From contig NC_084774.1 of the NCBI RefSeq assembly GCF_028858725.1, positions 7,414,001-7,478,000 of the forward strand: a stretch of 64,000 nt of DNA. The letters are read 5' to 3'. The stretch is from Colius striatus. Its lineage: Eukaryota > Chordata > Aves > Coliiformes > Coliidae. The notes beneath the pieces were generated by a model. The model did no database searches. It saw only the letters and a program-made list of their open reading frames with translations, and was not told where the DNA came from. The number at the start of each line of letters is the position of its first letter. Position 1 is the stretch's first letter. The translations under genes and the position numbers were made by a program. Positions 44,830-58,846 of this stretch are shown piece after piece.

Positions 44830-47800
44830 TGTGTGGATATGCGGTGTGGCAGCGCTGGCCCTGACCCCGCCGCGGGTTTGGGGTGTAACGGAGTCTCAGC
44901 GTGGGGGTTGCGTTCGGCGGGGTTCCCGGCGCTGGGGTGCTGAAGGGTTTGTGACGGAGGCGTGTGCCTGCGGAGATTAACGGGGGATTTGTTCATGACG
45001 ATGGAACGCGCTCCTTCTCATCGATGGCAAACCCGGGGTGTTCGCAAAGGGAGCGGCTTATGCTCCACTCCTCTTGTTCCGGGCTGTGTGCAGTGAAGGG
45101 CAGCACCGAGGGAGAAGGCATCCATTCTACTCGATGCCATGCGTTTATACACGATGAACTCTCAGGGGTCGTTAGCACTGTACACTATACTGCTGTCAGA
45201 AAGGGGAATAAAAGAGGATCCTTTCAAATGAGGGCAAAGTAGATCACAAAACACGTACAAAACCGTTTCAGAGTGGGTGCAGTGGCTGTTGCCTGCTTCG
45301 TAAAGACTATTGTGGCCTCAAAGAGCTGGCAACAGTCAAAATAAGAGCAAGCTTCAAGAAGAGGGCCACTAGTAGAGATAAGTAGGAAAGAAATGGATTG
45401 AATGGGAAAGGAAGGACACTGGGTGCTGGAGAAGGTGCTGAGAATAGAGGGCAGCACAGCAGCTGCATGCATAGGGAGGACATAAGAGGGAGTGGATGGA
45501 GAGTGTTGCACAAGCACTTTGTCCCTTCCTAGTGGCTCACTTGGAAAATGAGGGGTGTTTTTCCCAGCACACAGTGTGCCAGAGAGTGAACCTGTATGTG
45601 AATCTTCTACGTGGTAAATCAGGAAAGTTGGTAACCAAGGCATGTTTTAGCACTGGCTGTCATGGTTGCATCCCTCAAAATGCCGGCGTGCTCCTTTGTC
45701 TGGCAGCTCATCCCAAGAAGTGCAGATGCCAGCAGGAATATGTGGGCAAATCAGCCTGCTGGCTGCTGCACCTGTAATGTTGTTGTTCTGAAAGGGATTG
45801 ACATCAGAATAAATCCATCATCTGTGTGATTAACTGAGGATTGTCATCAGCATGGTGCAGGGGTGTCAGGCAGAGGGCTGTCTCCTCCAACACGGCGATT
45901 CCTTTAGAAATTTGCCTCTTGAAATGTTGCTGGTTGAAGTGTTGCTTGTTGAAATTTGCTCCTCACATTTGGTTCAAATGCTGGGGAGCACACAGTACAA
46001 TATCAGGAGCTTTGGGAAGTCTTGGCGCTGTTGCTTCAGAAATGATTGATAGCAAGATACGCTCAGGTACGAGAACCCGACACAATGCCTTGAGCGGTGT
46101 TTCATTCCCTGGTGACCAAGCCCTCTTGCTCTGAGCGGGGGTGATAGTTTAATTGAATGTTTCCTCTTTTCAGTGCTTAGAAAAAGGAGTTTGTACTAAA
46201 TGGTATTTATTAGTGAATGCTTATGCATGAATGTTAATAAACTGCTCTCAATAACACACAAATACTTGTCTTGGCATTAAATACATCTACAATTAAGACC
46301 TCGTTCTCCAGCAGATTATCAGTGGATCTCACCTACTTGAGTTAGTCTCGTTAGTAAAGCTGCTTGGGGTAACATTCAGTGCAGTGGGAACATTGCTGTA
46401 CTGCCTGTGAGTGTGTTCAGCCACGTATGAGCAAACAGCAAGAAAGGACGTGTGCTGCTTTGGATTCTTTTTGTGTTAGAACTCCAACCATATAATTTTC
46501 TCAAGAAAATAAATGTAACAAAAGAAAGATGATAAAAGAAGCGCTGAAACCGTGCCAGGCAAGATTCAGTATTATTCATACCCATGCACACTCGTGAAAT
46601 TGAGAGAGAGATTCTGACCAGTTTGGGTTGCAGTGTGATTTCTGCCAAAAAAATAGATCTTGATAGCTCATTCAGGGAGATGAATACTGCACTTGGCGAG
46701 ATGTGCTCCATGGGAGGTGGCAGAAAAACCCAGAAAAATTGATCCCACGAGCATTGACAAAGTAAACAATCCTATTTGAGACAGACACATCATCCATTTT
46801 GTCTGAAGCGGAGAACCACGTCTTTAGGAGAATAGTCATCCTACGGAAAGAGGAGCTGAGAAATGGCCAAGCTTACAGGCAACTTGATGTTTACCTCTGA
46901 AAAGGGAAAACAGCCTAATGAGAGCTCAAATCTGCAAACAAGGACAATCCTTGAGGTGTTTCATCTAAGTTATCAAGAGTACATCCTACTGAAGGAGTGT
47001 AAAAGGAAACGTGCGGGAGAGCCTGCACTGAGAGCAGGGCCATGGCTGGCCAGAGCTAATGATACCTCTGGGTTCCAGTGTTTCCCACTTTTAGTCTTGA
47101 AAAGTGGCCCTGCTTTTGAAAAATGCTTTTCCTTCTAGAATAGCTCCTTTTCTGCCATGGTCCTTTAGTTCTTTTTTTACATTAGGCGAGAAGACTCTTC
47201 TCGTCTTTCCAGCTCTTCTGCCTGCCACACCAGCAGTGTGCCTGGGCAGAGTACTTGGTGATGATGCAGGTGATACCCACTTACATCTTACTGTGCAGAA
47301 GCAGGAGGCCAGTGTAGGCAGGATAGCCATGGAACTTGGAGCAATATACAAATCACTTTTGAATGCTTCCAGAACAAGAGGATGATTGAGTTTCAGATGT
47401 GTCCTGGGGCAAGTAAGCCCACATTGCCTGTCTCTCCAAAGTGCTGAGTGTGGACTTACACTCCTGTGTTTTAACACCCTTTTCATTCCTTAGCTGTGTA
47501 TACAAAGAGGGTATTCTGAGCAAATACTGAGCTCTCTTCACCAGTAAACTGCAGTGGGACTTTGAAATAACTGAAATTACTGTCTGCACTCAACAGTGTA
47601 AGGATTCTGGGTTAATAACTCTTTTGATCTTGGCATGGTAATGATGCTGTCCTTCCTGCTGGCTGAGTGCCATTATCTTTGCTCCAATGAGGTCTCCAGC
47701 AATGCCAGTGAAGTTAAGGATTTTAAAGCTGTCATTATTATCATCATAATTGTTGGTTTAACTTATGCAAATGTCTATCCTGAGATCTGCTAATTTTTCA

Positions 47801-50800
47801 GTAATGGAGTAGGAGACTAAAAGTCATTGTGGGCACATTTCTAGAAACGTGAGCCTTAAATCAGTGCCTGTTTTGAACAGTGTGAACACAAATCTTGTCT
47901 GTCCTGAGCATCTGCCATGCTGGAATCAGCCATTTCATATGCTAGTAGTCAGGTGTGTGGACAGGGACCAAACTGCCAAGTGGCAAGTGTTGGTGATCTA
48001 ATGATAGGGTGTTGAGGATCCGTGATGACTGAGGACCTGCTGTGTAGGTGACTTGTTGAGTCCTGAGTGCAGTTTGCAATTAAAACTGGGGGATCATGGA
48101 GCAGGGTGTATGGAATCCACCTTTGCCAGTGGCCTTAGCACAGCCCTGCCTGGGATGGAGCATGTCTTGAAGGTTAAAGGGGATGTGTTTGCTGATGTGG
48201 AGGAGAACCGGCTTGCTCCGAGCATGGAGTTTGGAAGGCTGGCTAAAGCAGAACAGAAAGTGAGATTTTGGTAGAGGACAAGAGCAACTAACTGGGAATT
48301 GCACATGCAAAGCCCAGTGAGCTTTGGGCAGGAGGGAGGGGGGTGATTTTAACAGCAGGGACAGTCAGTGTAATGGTGGTAGAGCCACTGCAAGCTGGGA
48401 AGCCAGAAGCAGTCCTTGGCTCTGAAGAGGTAAGAGCTTCCAGACAAGGATCCTGTGTACTACAGAAGACAAGAATTGCACCTAAAGAAATGCAGCTAGG
48501 GAAATGCATAAGCCCCTGTGCCTCTCAGGCCTCTTAAGCCACTGCAGGATCCAGGAGCACTTCTCAGGCCTGGGGTTATGCTCCAGCTGTGCTGTGGCTT
48601 AAGTGGGGTGAGATGCAGAAATGCACCAGGTCTTTTCCTATGTCCTGGTTTCCTCAGGAAGGACACCCTCTTGCACTGGCAGAAGGCATCTGTGTCATGC
48701 CATGGCAGGGATAGAGATTTGGATGTTGGGAGACTCTAGGCATGGGTCATATAGCACATGCAGCTACCCTGAAGTCCAGATACAACTTGAGCATCTGTAC
48801 AAAGGGGAACTTGTGTGTTCCTTACAGGGATCTTGTACCCATGAAAGTGTAGAGCAGAGAGGCTTTGACCAGGAAGCAGGGGAAGATACAGGATAGCTGA
48901 GGGATGTGTGAGTGTCCCATAGACCAGGACCCCAGCACAGAGACTGTCCAGTGTGGCGAAGCTCTGCCCAGGCTACATGACAGCAGAATCCAATCATGTC
49001 TCAGCCAGCTGGAACCAGGTGTCTAGCAGAGAGAAAATGGTTTCCAAAGTCAAAATGTCTCCTAGATACTAAGAGGAGGCCTTTCTTGTGTCAACTGCTC
49101 CTTCAGAAAAGAGTTGAGTTAGAAAATTCATCCCAGGGTGCACACAGTATCAAGTACTAGCAGATGCACTGTGTTACAATCAATTGCTTTGAAGAGAAGC
49201 TATGTGGGATATTGATTTAATGGATTGATATAAACATTGGGGTGGAAGAATGTTCTGTGGACATGTATTTAACTTCAGAATACTCCTTTGCCTGGTCTTT
49301 CTCTCTTGAACGTCTCAATTTTAAATATCAAAACATCACAAAGTAATTAATTAAGAGTGAACCCCAAGGGTGTTTTCATGTTGCCAGGGATATTTTTCAG
49401 TTGGTGCACTGTGTTTGATTGGGGTACATATGATTTTAAAAGAAAATGGTGATTCAAGTCTTTTAGCTAGTTCATTTTTATATATTGTTTTTAATGTATA
49501 TATATCCAGTGTGTTAAGTCCTTTTATGATTTAGTCTGCTTTGGCTTCACCCAAAGTTACCTTTGAAGTTTTGTAAGCCTCTACTCGGTTTCATTAGTTG
49601 TTTGTTAGGTAGGTAACTGTGTTCACATGGCAAACATATAGGAGACAAGGGCAATTCTTCACAAATCTGCAATGTTAACTATTATTGATCTTTTACAAAT
49701 GAAGTGATAGTTATCCCTGTAACCCTGCAAAGACACATGGTCTAGGGCTCATCTGGCAATGCATTACCCCAGGGATGGTGCAGAACAGATCTGAATCAGT
49801 CTGGGGATATACAAGTAACATAGAGAATTTGCCTGTAGCCTGTTCCCTGTGCACCTAGCCAGCTCTCCTGCCATGGCTTTTCCCTCTTCTTGCATAGTGA
49901 GGGATGTATCCTTGGCCATAGTTTATCTCAAGAAATGCCTCTCTCGCTGCTGGGTACATTGTAGCTCTAGGGCAGCAGATGTTTGTTTCATGAATGGATT
50001 AAGATATAAATAAAAGCTGGAAGAGTTCTAGAAGGGCTGCTGTCAAATCAGTCTTTCATCAGAAGAAATGATTTGAAATGGACCAGCAGCCTGGAAGAAA
50101 ATGGTGTGGTTAATACCTGCAGAGGCTGATGATCTCACACCTGGTCATGAATTAATCTGGATCAAAAATGCAACGACTGACTCTTACATAGTGGATACAT
50201 CTAGTTGGGGCAGAGCAGAGCAAACTGTGCTGTTCCTCACATCCCGTGTGCTAAAGACACTTTCTGCTCGTTGGGTCTGTATGTGATGGGTGGACTGCAG
50301 TTACAGAGGACAGGCTTTGTCTTCTGTGGCTGTGTGAGACCAAGTGAGAGCAGGAGCCCTGTGAATGAGTCAGCACTGGGAACAAGAGGTTTGAAACCTT
50401 GTCCTTGTTTGTGTTGCTCTGGTGTTGTGGCCACACACGAGAAGTATGGTCCTCTGCCAAATTCATGCTGTGCCTATAGTAACGCACGGCAAAAGAGTGG
50501 TGTCTGTCCCAAAGAGCTTCCAGTCTGTGGCAAACCCAGCAGATTGGCAGGACCAGGCAGATGGAGAGTGCAGGGGAAGGGTGACATGACAACAGCCAGT
50601 GCTCAGTGTGGCAAATGGCATTCCTGGGCACCAGCTGCCACCTGTCTCCCAGGGGCACCAAGGCTGTTGCCCAACATGCCCCAACCTGCAGCACCTGCTT
50701 GTGCCTCTTCCTGGTGCTGGCTGTAGGCTGAGAAATTGTTTTAAACAGTGATGTAGGATGGGGAAGAAGAGATGCAGTGGTCAGCCCTGGGATCTCAAGC

Positions 50801-53800
50801 ACTGTGCCAAAGTGTGCTGCACAGATGATCTTAGTGATGATCTGAGTGTGGATTTACAGTAGAGAGGGGATGTGGATGAGGTCACGGGCCTGCTGCTGGC
50901 AGCCCTGTCCTGTCCCCTCAGCACTGCTTATTACACTCATGGGGGAGCACTATATAGTCTCCCTTCAGAGGTGGCTGCATGTGGCCTGATGTACCATATA
51001 GGTGTTGGGAGTATGATGTTGAGTTCCAGCCATGGGTGCAGGAGTAGTGGAGGGTCTGGTTAGACATGAGTCCTGCCAGCCACAGGGGAAGAGTATCTCT
51101 TTCTTTTCTTCTGCTGTCAATTGACTTCTAAAGGGTCTGGCCCTGGAAAGCTTTCTATCTGGGAGACTGTTTCCTTGCTGCTTCTGTTTCATGTGAAGTT
51201 AATTCTAATGCAACATTTATTAATTCAAATGCACTCTGTTCTCCAGGCTAAAAAGATTATCTTTACTCTGTCAGATTCTTACATCAGGACAAGTTGTGAA
51301 ATGCTGTAACTACTTTGCTTCAACATTTCTGTTTGACAGAGTATATGAATCTGCTTTGTGTAGGGAAGAATTAAGTATGATTGGAGTAGATGTTTTGAGG
51401 AATAATTTATCTGTGCAATTATTTTCTGAAACACTATCTGCTCATATTTGAATGCTTTCAGTCATATTAGTAATGTGAACATTTTAATTGAGGAAATGAT
51501 CTGCAGGTTGTTAATCTATTTTAGTGGGGCAGTGAGGCCTGGCTCACACAGGCTTCTCAGCTCTGCCATCATCTCTTCCCCACAGACATCTGTCATGAAG
51601 CACCGTTAGCACATTTGAATAAGTATTTCTGGTCTCCTGCAGAACTCCTCAATGCAATTGAATACCTGTCTATCCAAATGATGTTCCTTTGAGGTTTGGT
51701 TTTATTTTCTGGGAGAGGCTGTGAAAACCATGCTGCGCTGTATGGGAACATGTGTCATGATAGGGATCCTGCAACACAGATGATGTCTCAATAAGTGCCA
51801 CAGCTGATGACATGCACAAATTAGACAGTCTCTGCTGTTGCTGTCAAACTATGCTTGCCTTGGGATCTACATTTAAACTATATCTTTGGCTTTGCTTTTG
51901 AGAAATCTTGTGCTTGGAGAGGCTGGGAAGCCCTGGTACAGCCTGACTTCATGTAGGGATACAGCAAAGCTCGGCAGCCCTGTCTTTTTACTGAATCCAG
52001 CGACAGGTAAATAAATCACTGTGGTGGGTAATGTTTCAGCTTTCTCCCATTAGAGTGTTATATCACCTTTGTTCAATAAACAGAGAACTCAAATGGCCTC
52101 GCAGGAGCCAGTTTAAAATGTTTTGAGTACTCAACAATTTGGAGAGTACAGTGTGTACAGAGGTAAACGTCACATTTTTCGCAAAACTCTTTTATGACTA
52201 AGAGCGACTTGTGCTACTGTCTCTGTGTCCTCATTCTTCTGAATGCAGAGGTAGAAAGGGTCCTGAGAAGTTACTTCTGTCTGTTCCCCAAGTAACTAAA
52301 CTATTCTGAATTAGGACAGCTTACCCTAAAATTTAGCTTAAATCTCCATGTAAATTAAATGGATTACTGTTGACTTGCTCCCAGCAAATTGGGAAACGAT
52401 CAATTGCTGCTGTCTTCAGAACAACTCTTCACATCAAAACCTGTTCTTCCCTGTGCCAATTATCCCAAGCTAGGAAATGACCATAATGATATCCATTGCT
52501 GCCTGGCATCCTTTTCCCTCCTTTTGCTTTTTGGACCAGAGAAGCTTGATTAATTTTTTTTTTGCATAGAGCAGTTTTCCAAGTATCATTTTGGCTTTCT
52601 TGCCAGCCTCAGGATCTTGCAGGAGGAGCAGGGTGGCCAGTGCTCTGGCTGCTGTGTGGCTCCTAGCAGGGAGGAATAACTGTGCCCTGCACTTCGTGTG
52701 CAATCTTCTGTCAATGCAGTGCTTTGCAAGAGTGTCCCCACTCCAGACTCATGTATGGGGTATGAGCTGTGCCACTCCTCAGATCATTCTCTGCAGCCAT
52801 CTGGCTACTCATTCCCTTTCTGGCATTTCTGCATTTATTTTATTCACTATTCTGAAGTCCCTAATTTTTACATGTGCCTGTATTAAATCTCCTTGTATTG
52901 ATTTGAAGGGATGTGAGCTCTTTTATCTTACCGGGATCAATCTGAATTCTCTGTCTGTTGTTTAGCAAGACCCATGCTGCTGGGATGTGTGTGGGATTGG
53001 GAGCTGAGGTAAATGGCTGTGACAAGGTGATGTACCCTCTGGGCTCCAGGAATACTGCACCGTTTTGTGAATGATTTTGGCAACTGGAGGAGATCCTCTG
53101 TAATTGAGGATCCATGGGAAAGGTGCAGCATCCTTGAAAACCTTTACTTTCAGCACATCTGGAGGGATGTTTTTTTCAGGCACCTTCTCATTGCCTCATT
53201 CTGCAGTGCTATTGAGATGATGTTCACAGTAGCTAAAATAATGATGGTTAATGGTACTTCACATTGGTGACAGGTCTTGATTTAAGACATTATAGCCTCA
53301 CTTCCCAGGGAATGTGCAATTGTGACCTTCTCTGGACCTGACTATCCTCTTGGGTACAACAGCTCAGCTACTGCTGGGGTCAGGCCTGCAGAATGACCCA
53401 CCTTGGCATGAAAACATCAGCATCACAGCCTGCCCCTCGCTTGGCTCCATGGATGAGGCTGACAGCTTCCTGGGGGATGAACAGCTTCCCAGTAGTGTGG
53501 GACCTTTGTCAGGTGCCCACCAGCACTGTGTGTATTTACAGTTGGCAGGGAATGTATCCTGCCACATGGATGGCAAACATGTTAATTCTATTGCAGCCAA
53601 GATGTCTAAGAAGATTAAGATATTATTTTTGTTGGAAATCCAGCTCCTTGTTTAGCACTTCTCAGAATCCTGGAAGGATTGTGTGGGTGGGTAGCTTTTT
53701 GTTTTATTTGTACTATTTACCTTTCCTTTCTTGTATCTGACGTGTGACATCACAGCACTAGTGAAAAGTGAGGAACATTTGATCCAAGATTTTAAGGTTG

Positions 53801-54312
53801 CTGCTTTGTATCCATATTCAGGGTTTAATCAGATTGTTAGGAAAATAAATGAGAAGGTTTTTCCTCTTTCTAATGCCTGTTAGACCTCCAGCTGTTGTAG
53901 CTGATTCATTTCTGGATGGTGGTACCATGACAAATCAGACCCAGTAGCTTGCTTTGTCTCTTACATTCGGTTCATGCTGCCATCTCTCTGGCTGAAGCTC
54001 TGCTACCTGCCATGAAATCTCACCAGTGGCCTGTGGGATTAGAGCACTTGCTCTGCAGCAGTTCTGCAGAGCCCCTTTCCCTTTTACAGTAGTTTAAATG
54101 AAATTTATGACAAAGGTAGTGGTCCAGACTGACTTTTGAGGCTTGTCAGTATTCTGCCTTCCCTCAGTTCCCCCAAAACCAGAGAGAATTGCAGAAACTG
54201 TTGTCAAAACCCACTGTTACATTTCAGTGGTGATTTTGGTACATTTGCAAAAAAAACCACACCCTTTTTGGAGGTTAATCCCTGTACATCTATCTTTGCG
54301 AATCACTTTTTG

Positions 54313-54480
54313 CTGAGAGGGTTGTCAGCCCCTGTCCCAGGCTGCCCAGGGAGATGGGAGAGTGCCCATACCTGGAGATACTTCAAACGTGTAGCTGAGG
54401 GCCACGGGTTAGTGCTGGGCTTGGCAGGGTGAGATGAGTGGTTGTACTTGATTTTCAAGGTCTTTTTCAATCAAACAATT
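54313..54480 (+). mobile_element. Old CR1 LINE 3' fragment
   Basis: A recognisable series GAGAGGGTTGTCAGCCCCTG, CCAGGCTGCCCAGGGAGATG, CCTGGAGATACTTCAAACGT and GGTTAGTGCTGGGC is followed by a decayed TCAAGGTCTTTTTCAATC end. It is more diverged than the copies at 20-33 kb and has lost its octamer tail; a T15 run follows directly. Confidence 0.85.
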
Positions 54481-55191
54481 CTTTTTTTTTTTTTTTAGTC
54501 AAGTTGAAAAATCCCCTCCAGATCTGGGATTTTTGTTTCCAGGTAAGGAAACAGGAAAAGGTTAGGTAGTGTTACCTGACATGCCTTGAGATAAAAACAA
54601 GCTTTCTGCAGTGAGCATACTTTTGACAAGAGTCTGTGCTTGTTTCAAATATTAAATATGCAAAGTTGGACATTTTAAAAAATGTCTGAGTTTTGATTTC
54701 TGTTCTTCATTGAAAGTGAATGAGGCTGGGGGGCATACCTGCCTTCAGCAGTTCAGAAAATCACCCCACAGCCCTGCCAGCGTGGGGCTGAGACTCTGCT
54801 GCTTTGGTTGTGCAAAGCCACCTTGGTCTGAGGAGCAGGCTCTGCCTCAGGTTCTGCAGTTCAGGTAAGTTGATGAAGGAGCATTGAAGACACTGGTCTG
54901 GAAAGCGGAGCAAGCAATGGTAAAAGTAGGCGTGCAGGCCGGTGCTCTGCCTGGCAGACAGTGCCTGTTAAATCAGGGTGATTTATGGAACTGTTGCTGT
55001 TAAAAGCTTCCTCGTGCATTTTAGAAAGTGGAGCTGCCAGATTGGTCAAAATCCAATCCCCAGACAGTTTGAATTGGCTGCTGGCTGCAAATAACCGTGG
55101 CAAAACTCTAACAGCCGTTTCATGCAGGCTGCCACATCATTGCCGCTGCTCAGGAAACAGACAGTGTCAAAATGTTACACGCTCTGAGGAC

Positions 55192-55209
55192 ATTGCCATG
55201 GTAACGTCA
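55192..55209. promoter_or_regulatory. RFX X-box-like site overlapping a CRE-like half
   Basis: ATTGCCATGGTAAC at 55192-55205 differs at one position from the palindromic X-box GTTGCCATGGTAAC. The last bases overlap TAACGTCA (55202-55209), the complement of the CREB/ATF variant TGACGTTA. RFX and CREB sites side by side occur in known composite elements such as the X1/X2 boxes of MHC class II promoters. Here the site lies 10.7 kb inside RIMS4, so it would be an intronic enhancer element if used. Confidence 0.4.
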
Positions 55210-57249
55210 GCATCCCATCAAACCCCTTCTTGTACTGTGGTGTCAGTGCATGTTCATGTCGTACTTTCTCCCTCCATCTGGGGCCTTTAGGAATGCTGGG
55301 TTTCTTCAGTGACTGCTTGTAGTGAAGAGATACTCTCTCTGGGCTTTTTGGTGTCTTAAATAAAGTAAGCATTCCTTCATTTAGCATAGCAGTTTTCACA
55401 CAATTCAGCTTAAAAGCACCTGGGTTTGTTTTCTGCTGGCCAAGAAGGCAGCTTTCCCTCTGATCAGGCATCCCACTGTGATAGCTGTTGTGTACCTGCT
55501 GCCACAGGCACCTGCACTCCCGTCACACAGCCCTTCCTCAGGCAGCTCCCAGATTGCTCCACTCCTGAAGACACTCAGTTTTGTTTCATGTTCAATCCTT
55601 TCAGTCTGTAGAAAGCTTATAGCTGATGTCCAGCAGCAGTCTGCTTCCTCCTTCCCTTCCTTTGCAGGAGCCTTCAGGACCATGGGGATGGTTTTGGACA
55701 GCAGGCTGACATCTCTGGGTAAAGTTTCATCCATGACTGGCTCCTGGGTTCATTCATGTCTTGACCAGTGCTGGGCTGGCCTACAAATATTTCAATTCTT
55801 GCTGCTACCTCTACAGTAACAGTGTCCTGCTAGGATTTTCAGTATTCCCCCATGGGAGTTTTCTCCCTTTTCTTTCTGTATTTCTACCAGGTGTCATATT
55901 CCACAATTAGCATTGTGGGGTTTTTCACTGTACAGGCAACACATGTTTATTGACTCTTTTCCCTTTACACAAAGAAAGCTGTTCACCATAGAAATAAGAA
56001 AGGTAAAGATGTTTTCTGTATGGCAAGCCATGGCCATTCCATCAATCATTTTTTAACTGCTGCCTGGTACTTTTTTAAAGAGCAGCAGAGATCTTGGTTT
56101 AATTATTGTTGGTGGGAAATTGCATGGCGAAAAAGTCATTTAACTAACGATTGGCCTGCTGAATATGCATAAGCTATGGATGTGCAGTCTAGGTGCATGG
56201 CTGCACAGCAAGACCATTTCTCACACAACAGTGCTGTAACATAAAGGGATCGTGTATGTAAAGACCCAATGCTTGTTATTTTAACATCTGGTCATCAGCA
56301 TTTCACTTGAAGGGACTGAGGAATAAATGTGGGGCAGGTTGAAACTAGGAAAAGGAACAGAACTGGGCTTGTGATCATATCTATTTCTCAGGAGCCATTT
56401 GCAATAATTCTCGGCTCTCACATGTTATCCAGGGCTCTGCTTTGAGTCATGCCAGGGTCCCAAGTTACCTTTCTCTAAACTTATTCATCTGTCTGCACTG
56501 AATTTCTAACTTTTGCTTAGTAACAGGAGTGGGTCAGCTCCTGCGACCAATCTGCTTTGTCTCTGCAGAAACACTTACTACTTCTGGATAGGAGGCAGCT
56601 ACTATGTCCCAAACTCATTTTTTTCCCAAGACCCAACCCAAGCCAAGTGCCTCTAAACCTGGCATCGTGTCCATCCTATTTCAGTATTTTTCTATTTCTG
56701 TCTCTGTACTGCCTGGCTTACCTACTAGAGAGCCCTATGAAATATTGCGTGATCGGCTGAGGCAAAACCTGGCTTGCTGCTCTAGGAATAATACAAGGCA
56801 AATTATCCCCAGTCCATTTTAGTTGGTGAATTTGACTCTGTTTTCACAGTCTGTTCACTGCAGCCATCTGCTGCAGAGAGACAGGGAGCTTGTAGGACAG
56901 ATTGACTGGGAAATCAGGAAGTCTTATTTCAGGCCATAATTTTGTTTAATTTCCTGAAATCTAGGAAGCAGTTTTTATTTCCTAAAACACCTTTCCACTA
57001 GAGCCCTAAAACTGGGTTTCCAAAAATCACCTGTATGTGGTGTTAGCTGCATGGAAAATGTTGGGGCAGAAGGGAAGTGAATCCTGAAGCTGTGACAGCA
57101 CCATGACCTGAAAATATTTCACTGATCAAAACAGGCATTAATAGTTTCCCAGGTTTCTGTCTGTTTTCTTAAGAATGAGCTTTTTTGTATGAGTTGACCA
57201 ATACTGCACGTGCCAGTGGTACAGATTAAAGCAGCATTTGACATCTGAT

Positions 57250-57466
57250 ATCATAGAATTATTTGATTGGAAAAGCCCTTTAAGGTCATCAAGTCCAAGC
57301 CCCCCCCCTCACCCTGCCCAGCCCACCACTAGCCCATGGCCCTTGGCACCTCAGCTCCATGGCTTTGCAATAGCTGCAGGGATGGGGACTCCCCCACCTC
57401 CCTGGGCAGCTTATTCCAGTAAATGGTTTGAAATTGGATTTTGCCCTCTCTAACGCTAAACTACTG
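57250..57466 (-). mobile_element. CR1 LINE 3' fragment, minus orientation
   Basis: The left end is the complement of a CR1 tail (ATCATAGAATTATTTGATTG), followed by AAGGTCATCAAGTCCAAGCC, a run of nine or so C, CACCCTGCCCAGCCCACCAC and CTCCCTGGGCAGC. It then fades into GAAATTGGATTTTGCCCTCT, corresponding to upstream CR1 3' UTR. It belongs to the same broad subfamily as the copy at 33338. Confidence 0.88.
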
Positions 57467-58822
57467 TGTAACGTAAGATTTTCAGCCTTTTGTTTCAGTT
57501 TGTAAGGGAAGGGATGTGGAAGTGAAGCTTGACATCTTGATATGAATACATCTTAGAAGGTTTAAAAACTTGTGAACAATTTAGTGACCTGCTCTCAAGC
57601 TCTTACAGTCATCATATTTGAGAGGAAATTGCAGTCAAAAGTGAACATTTTAAAACTTGCTGATCTGAGTGGTCTAATAATCAACGTGTTTTTCCCCTAT
57701 ATATTCCTGTGCTTATCACTTGGAACCTGCAGGTGTTCAGTCTGCTAAGGCTGCAGTGTAGAAAGAGGAAAAGATCTGCAAAACTAGGACAGATTTGGAT
57801 TATATTTAACAATGTTCTACTTCAGCTTGACAACCAGCTATCGAACACCTACAAGTTTGCAACTGTGATTCACTTGGAAGCTGGCGTAACTGATGTCACG
57901 TCATATTAATAGCTACAGAATTGTAACTGCTTTTAGCAATGAGATTCATTAACAACCTCTACAAACACACTGACATTCGCTTGAAATCCTGAAAGTATTA
58001 GGTGTGTATAAACCCAGATGATGCCATAAAGGAACCTCCCTGTGCTGTCAAATGTGTTTACAGTGAGTTCTTGCGGGTGTTACGAATAACGATTCCTCTT
58101 CCTCACTTTCAGTGAGTCTTACTGATAGCATAAATTGTTGGAGAGTGGATCCACATTCTAAATTAATTAGCAGCTGCTGATCCAATGGGATGGTGTGACA
58201 TGAGTGTATTTGGGACTTATGGTGTATACAGCATTTTTCTTGGCAAGTGGAAGCTGTTCCTGCACAGTGCTGGTGGTGTTTTGGGGAGATCTTTGGTCCT
58301 TCACTGGTTTTAGTTGCATGACCTCAATGGGAAGTGTTGGTGTGGCAAACCATGCCTAGATGATAGTCTTCAAGCTGTACTAAGTGCCTTGGGTTCAGCC
58401 TGCTTTGAGCTTTGCATACATTCTGTGGTGTGGGCTGCTAGCCACCTCTTAGGAGATCGATGCAGAGGAGGAAGCGTTCATTGCTTCCTACCATCTTCTT
58501 TGAAGATACTGAATTAGTACCTAATGATGGTGGCATATAACTAGTCATCACCAGCCTCTGTTAACTGTCCTCTGTGGTGAATAAGTCAGTTACTTGTCCA
58601 GGTTTGTACTAAGTCACCTCTGCATTCCGTACCTGTGGTTTTAATATTTGTATCATTGGTCAAGATGCTGTTGTAGAAGTGAAATAAAACCGAGATTGAA
58701 GAGAGGAGGTGTTCAAAGTGGCCTTGGCTGATGTTGGGTTGTGTAGTTGGGCTTGTTGCTGGGAGTAAATCTGTGGACGTGTATGTTTGGGCTGAATTTC
58801 TAAGGGAGTTAGGGGAGTTAGG

Positions 58823-58846
58823 GGACTAACATCTGGGAGTTAGTCC
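58823..58846. repeat. 8-bp inverted repeat hairpin
   Basis: GGACTAAC at 58823-58830 and GTTAGTCC at 58839-58846 are perfect complements around an 8-base loop. The left arm is part of a short direct repeat of GGGAGTTAG units at about 58805-58822. Small enough to be chance. Confidence 0.6.

Larger units (their letters stand above)
44000..45150. promoter_or_regulatory. RIMS4: CpG island of RIMS4
   Basis: CpG density and GC content jump at about 44000-44100, peak at 44140-44650 and fade by about 45150. The island covers the RIMS4 promoter, exon 1 and the start of intron 1. No TATA box is present upstream of the exon. GC boxes (GGGGCGGGGC at about 44303), an inverted CCAAT (44264-44268) and an E-box CCACGTGA (44144-44151) lie upstream. 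Confidence 0.92.

Noticed and set aside
45099-45119. RE1/NRSF-like element beside RIMS4 exon 1
   Set aside because: The left half CAGCACC matches, but the right half agrees at only about 4 of 10 positions.
45224-45643. 139-codon minus-strand frame in RIMS4 intron 1
   Set aside because: Same purine-bias explanation; it lies antisense in an intron and has no recognisable domain.
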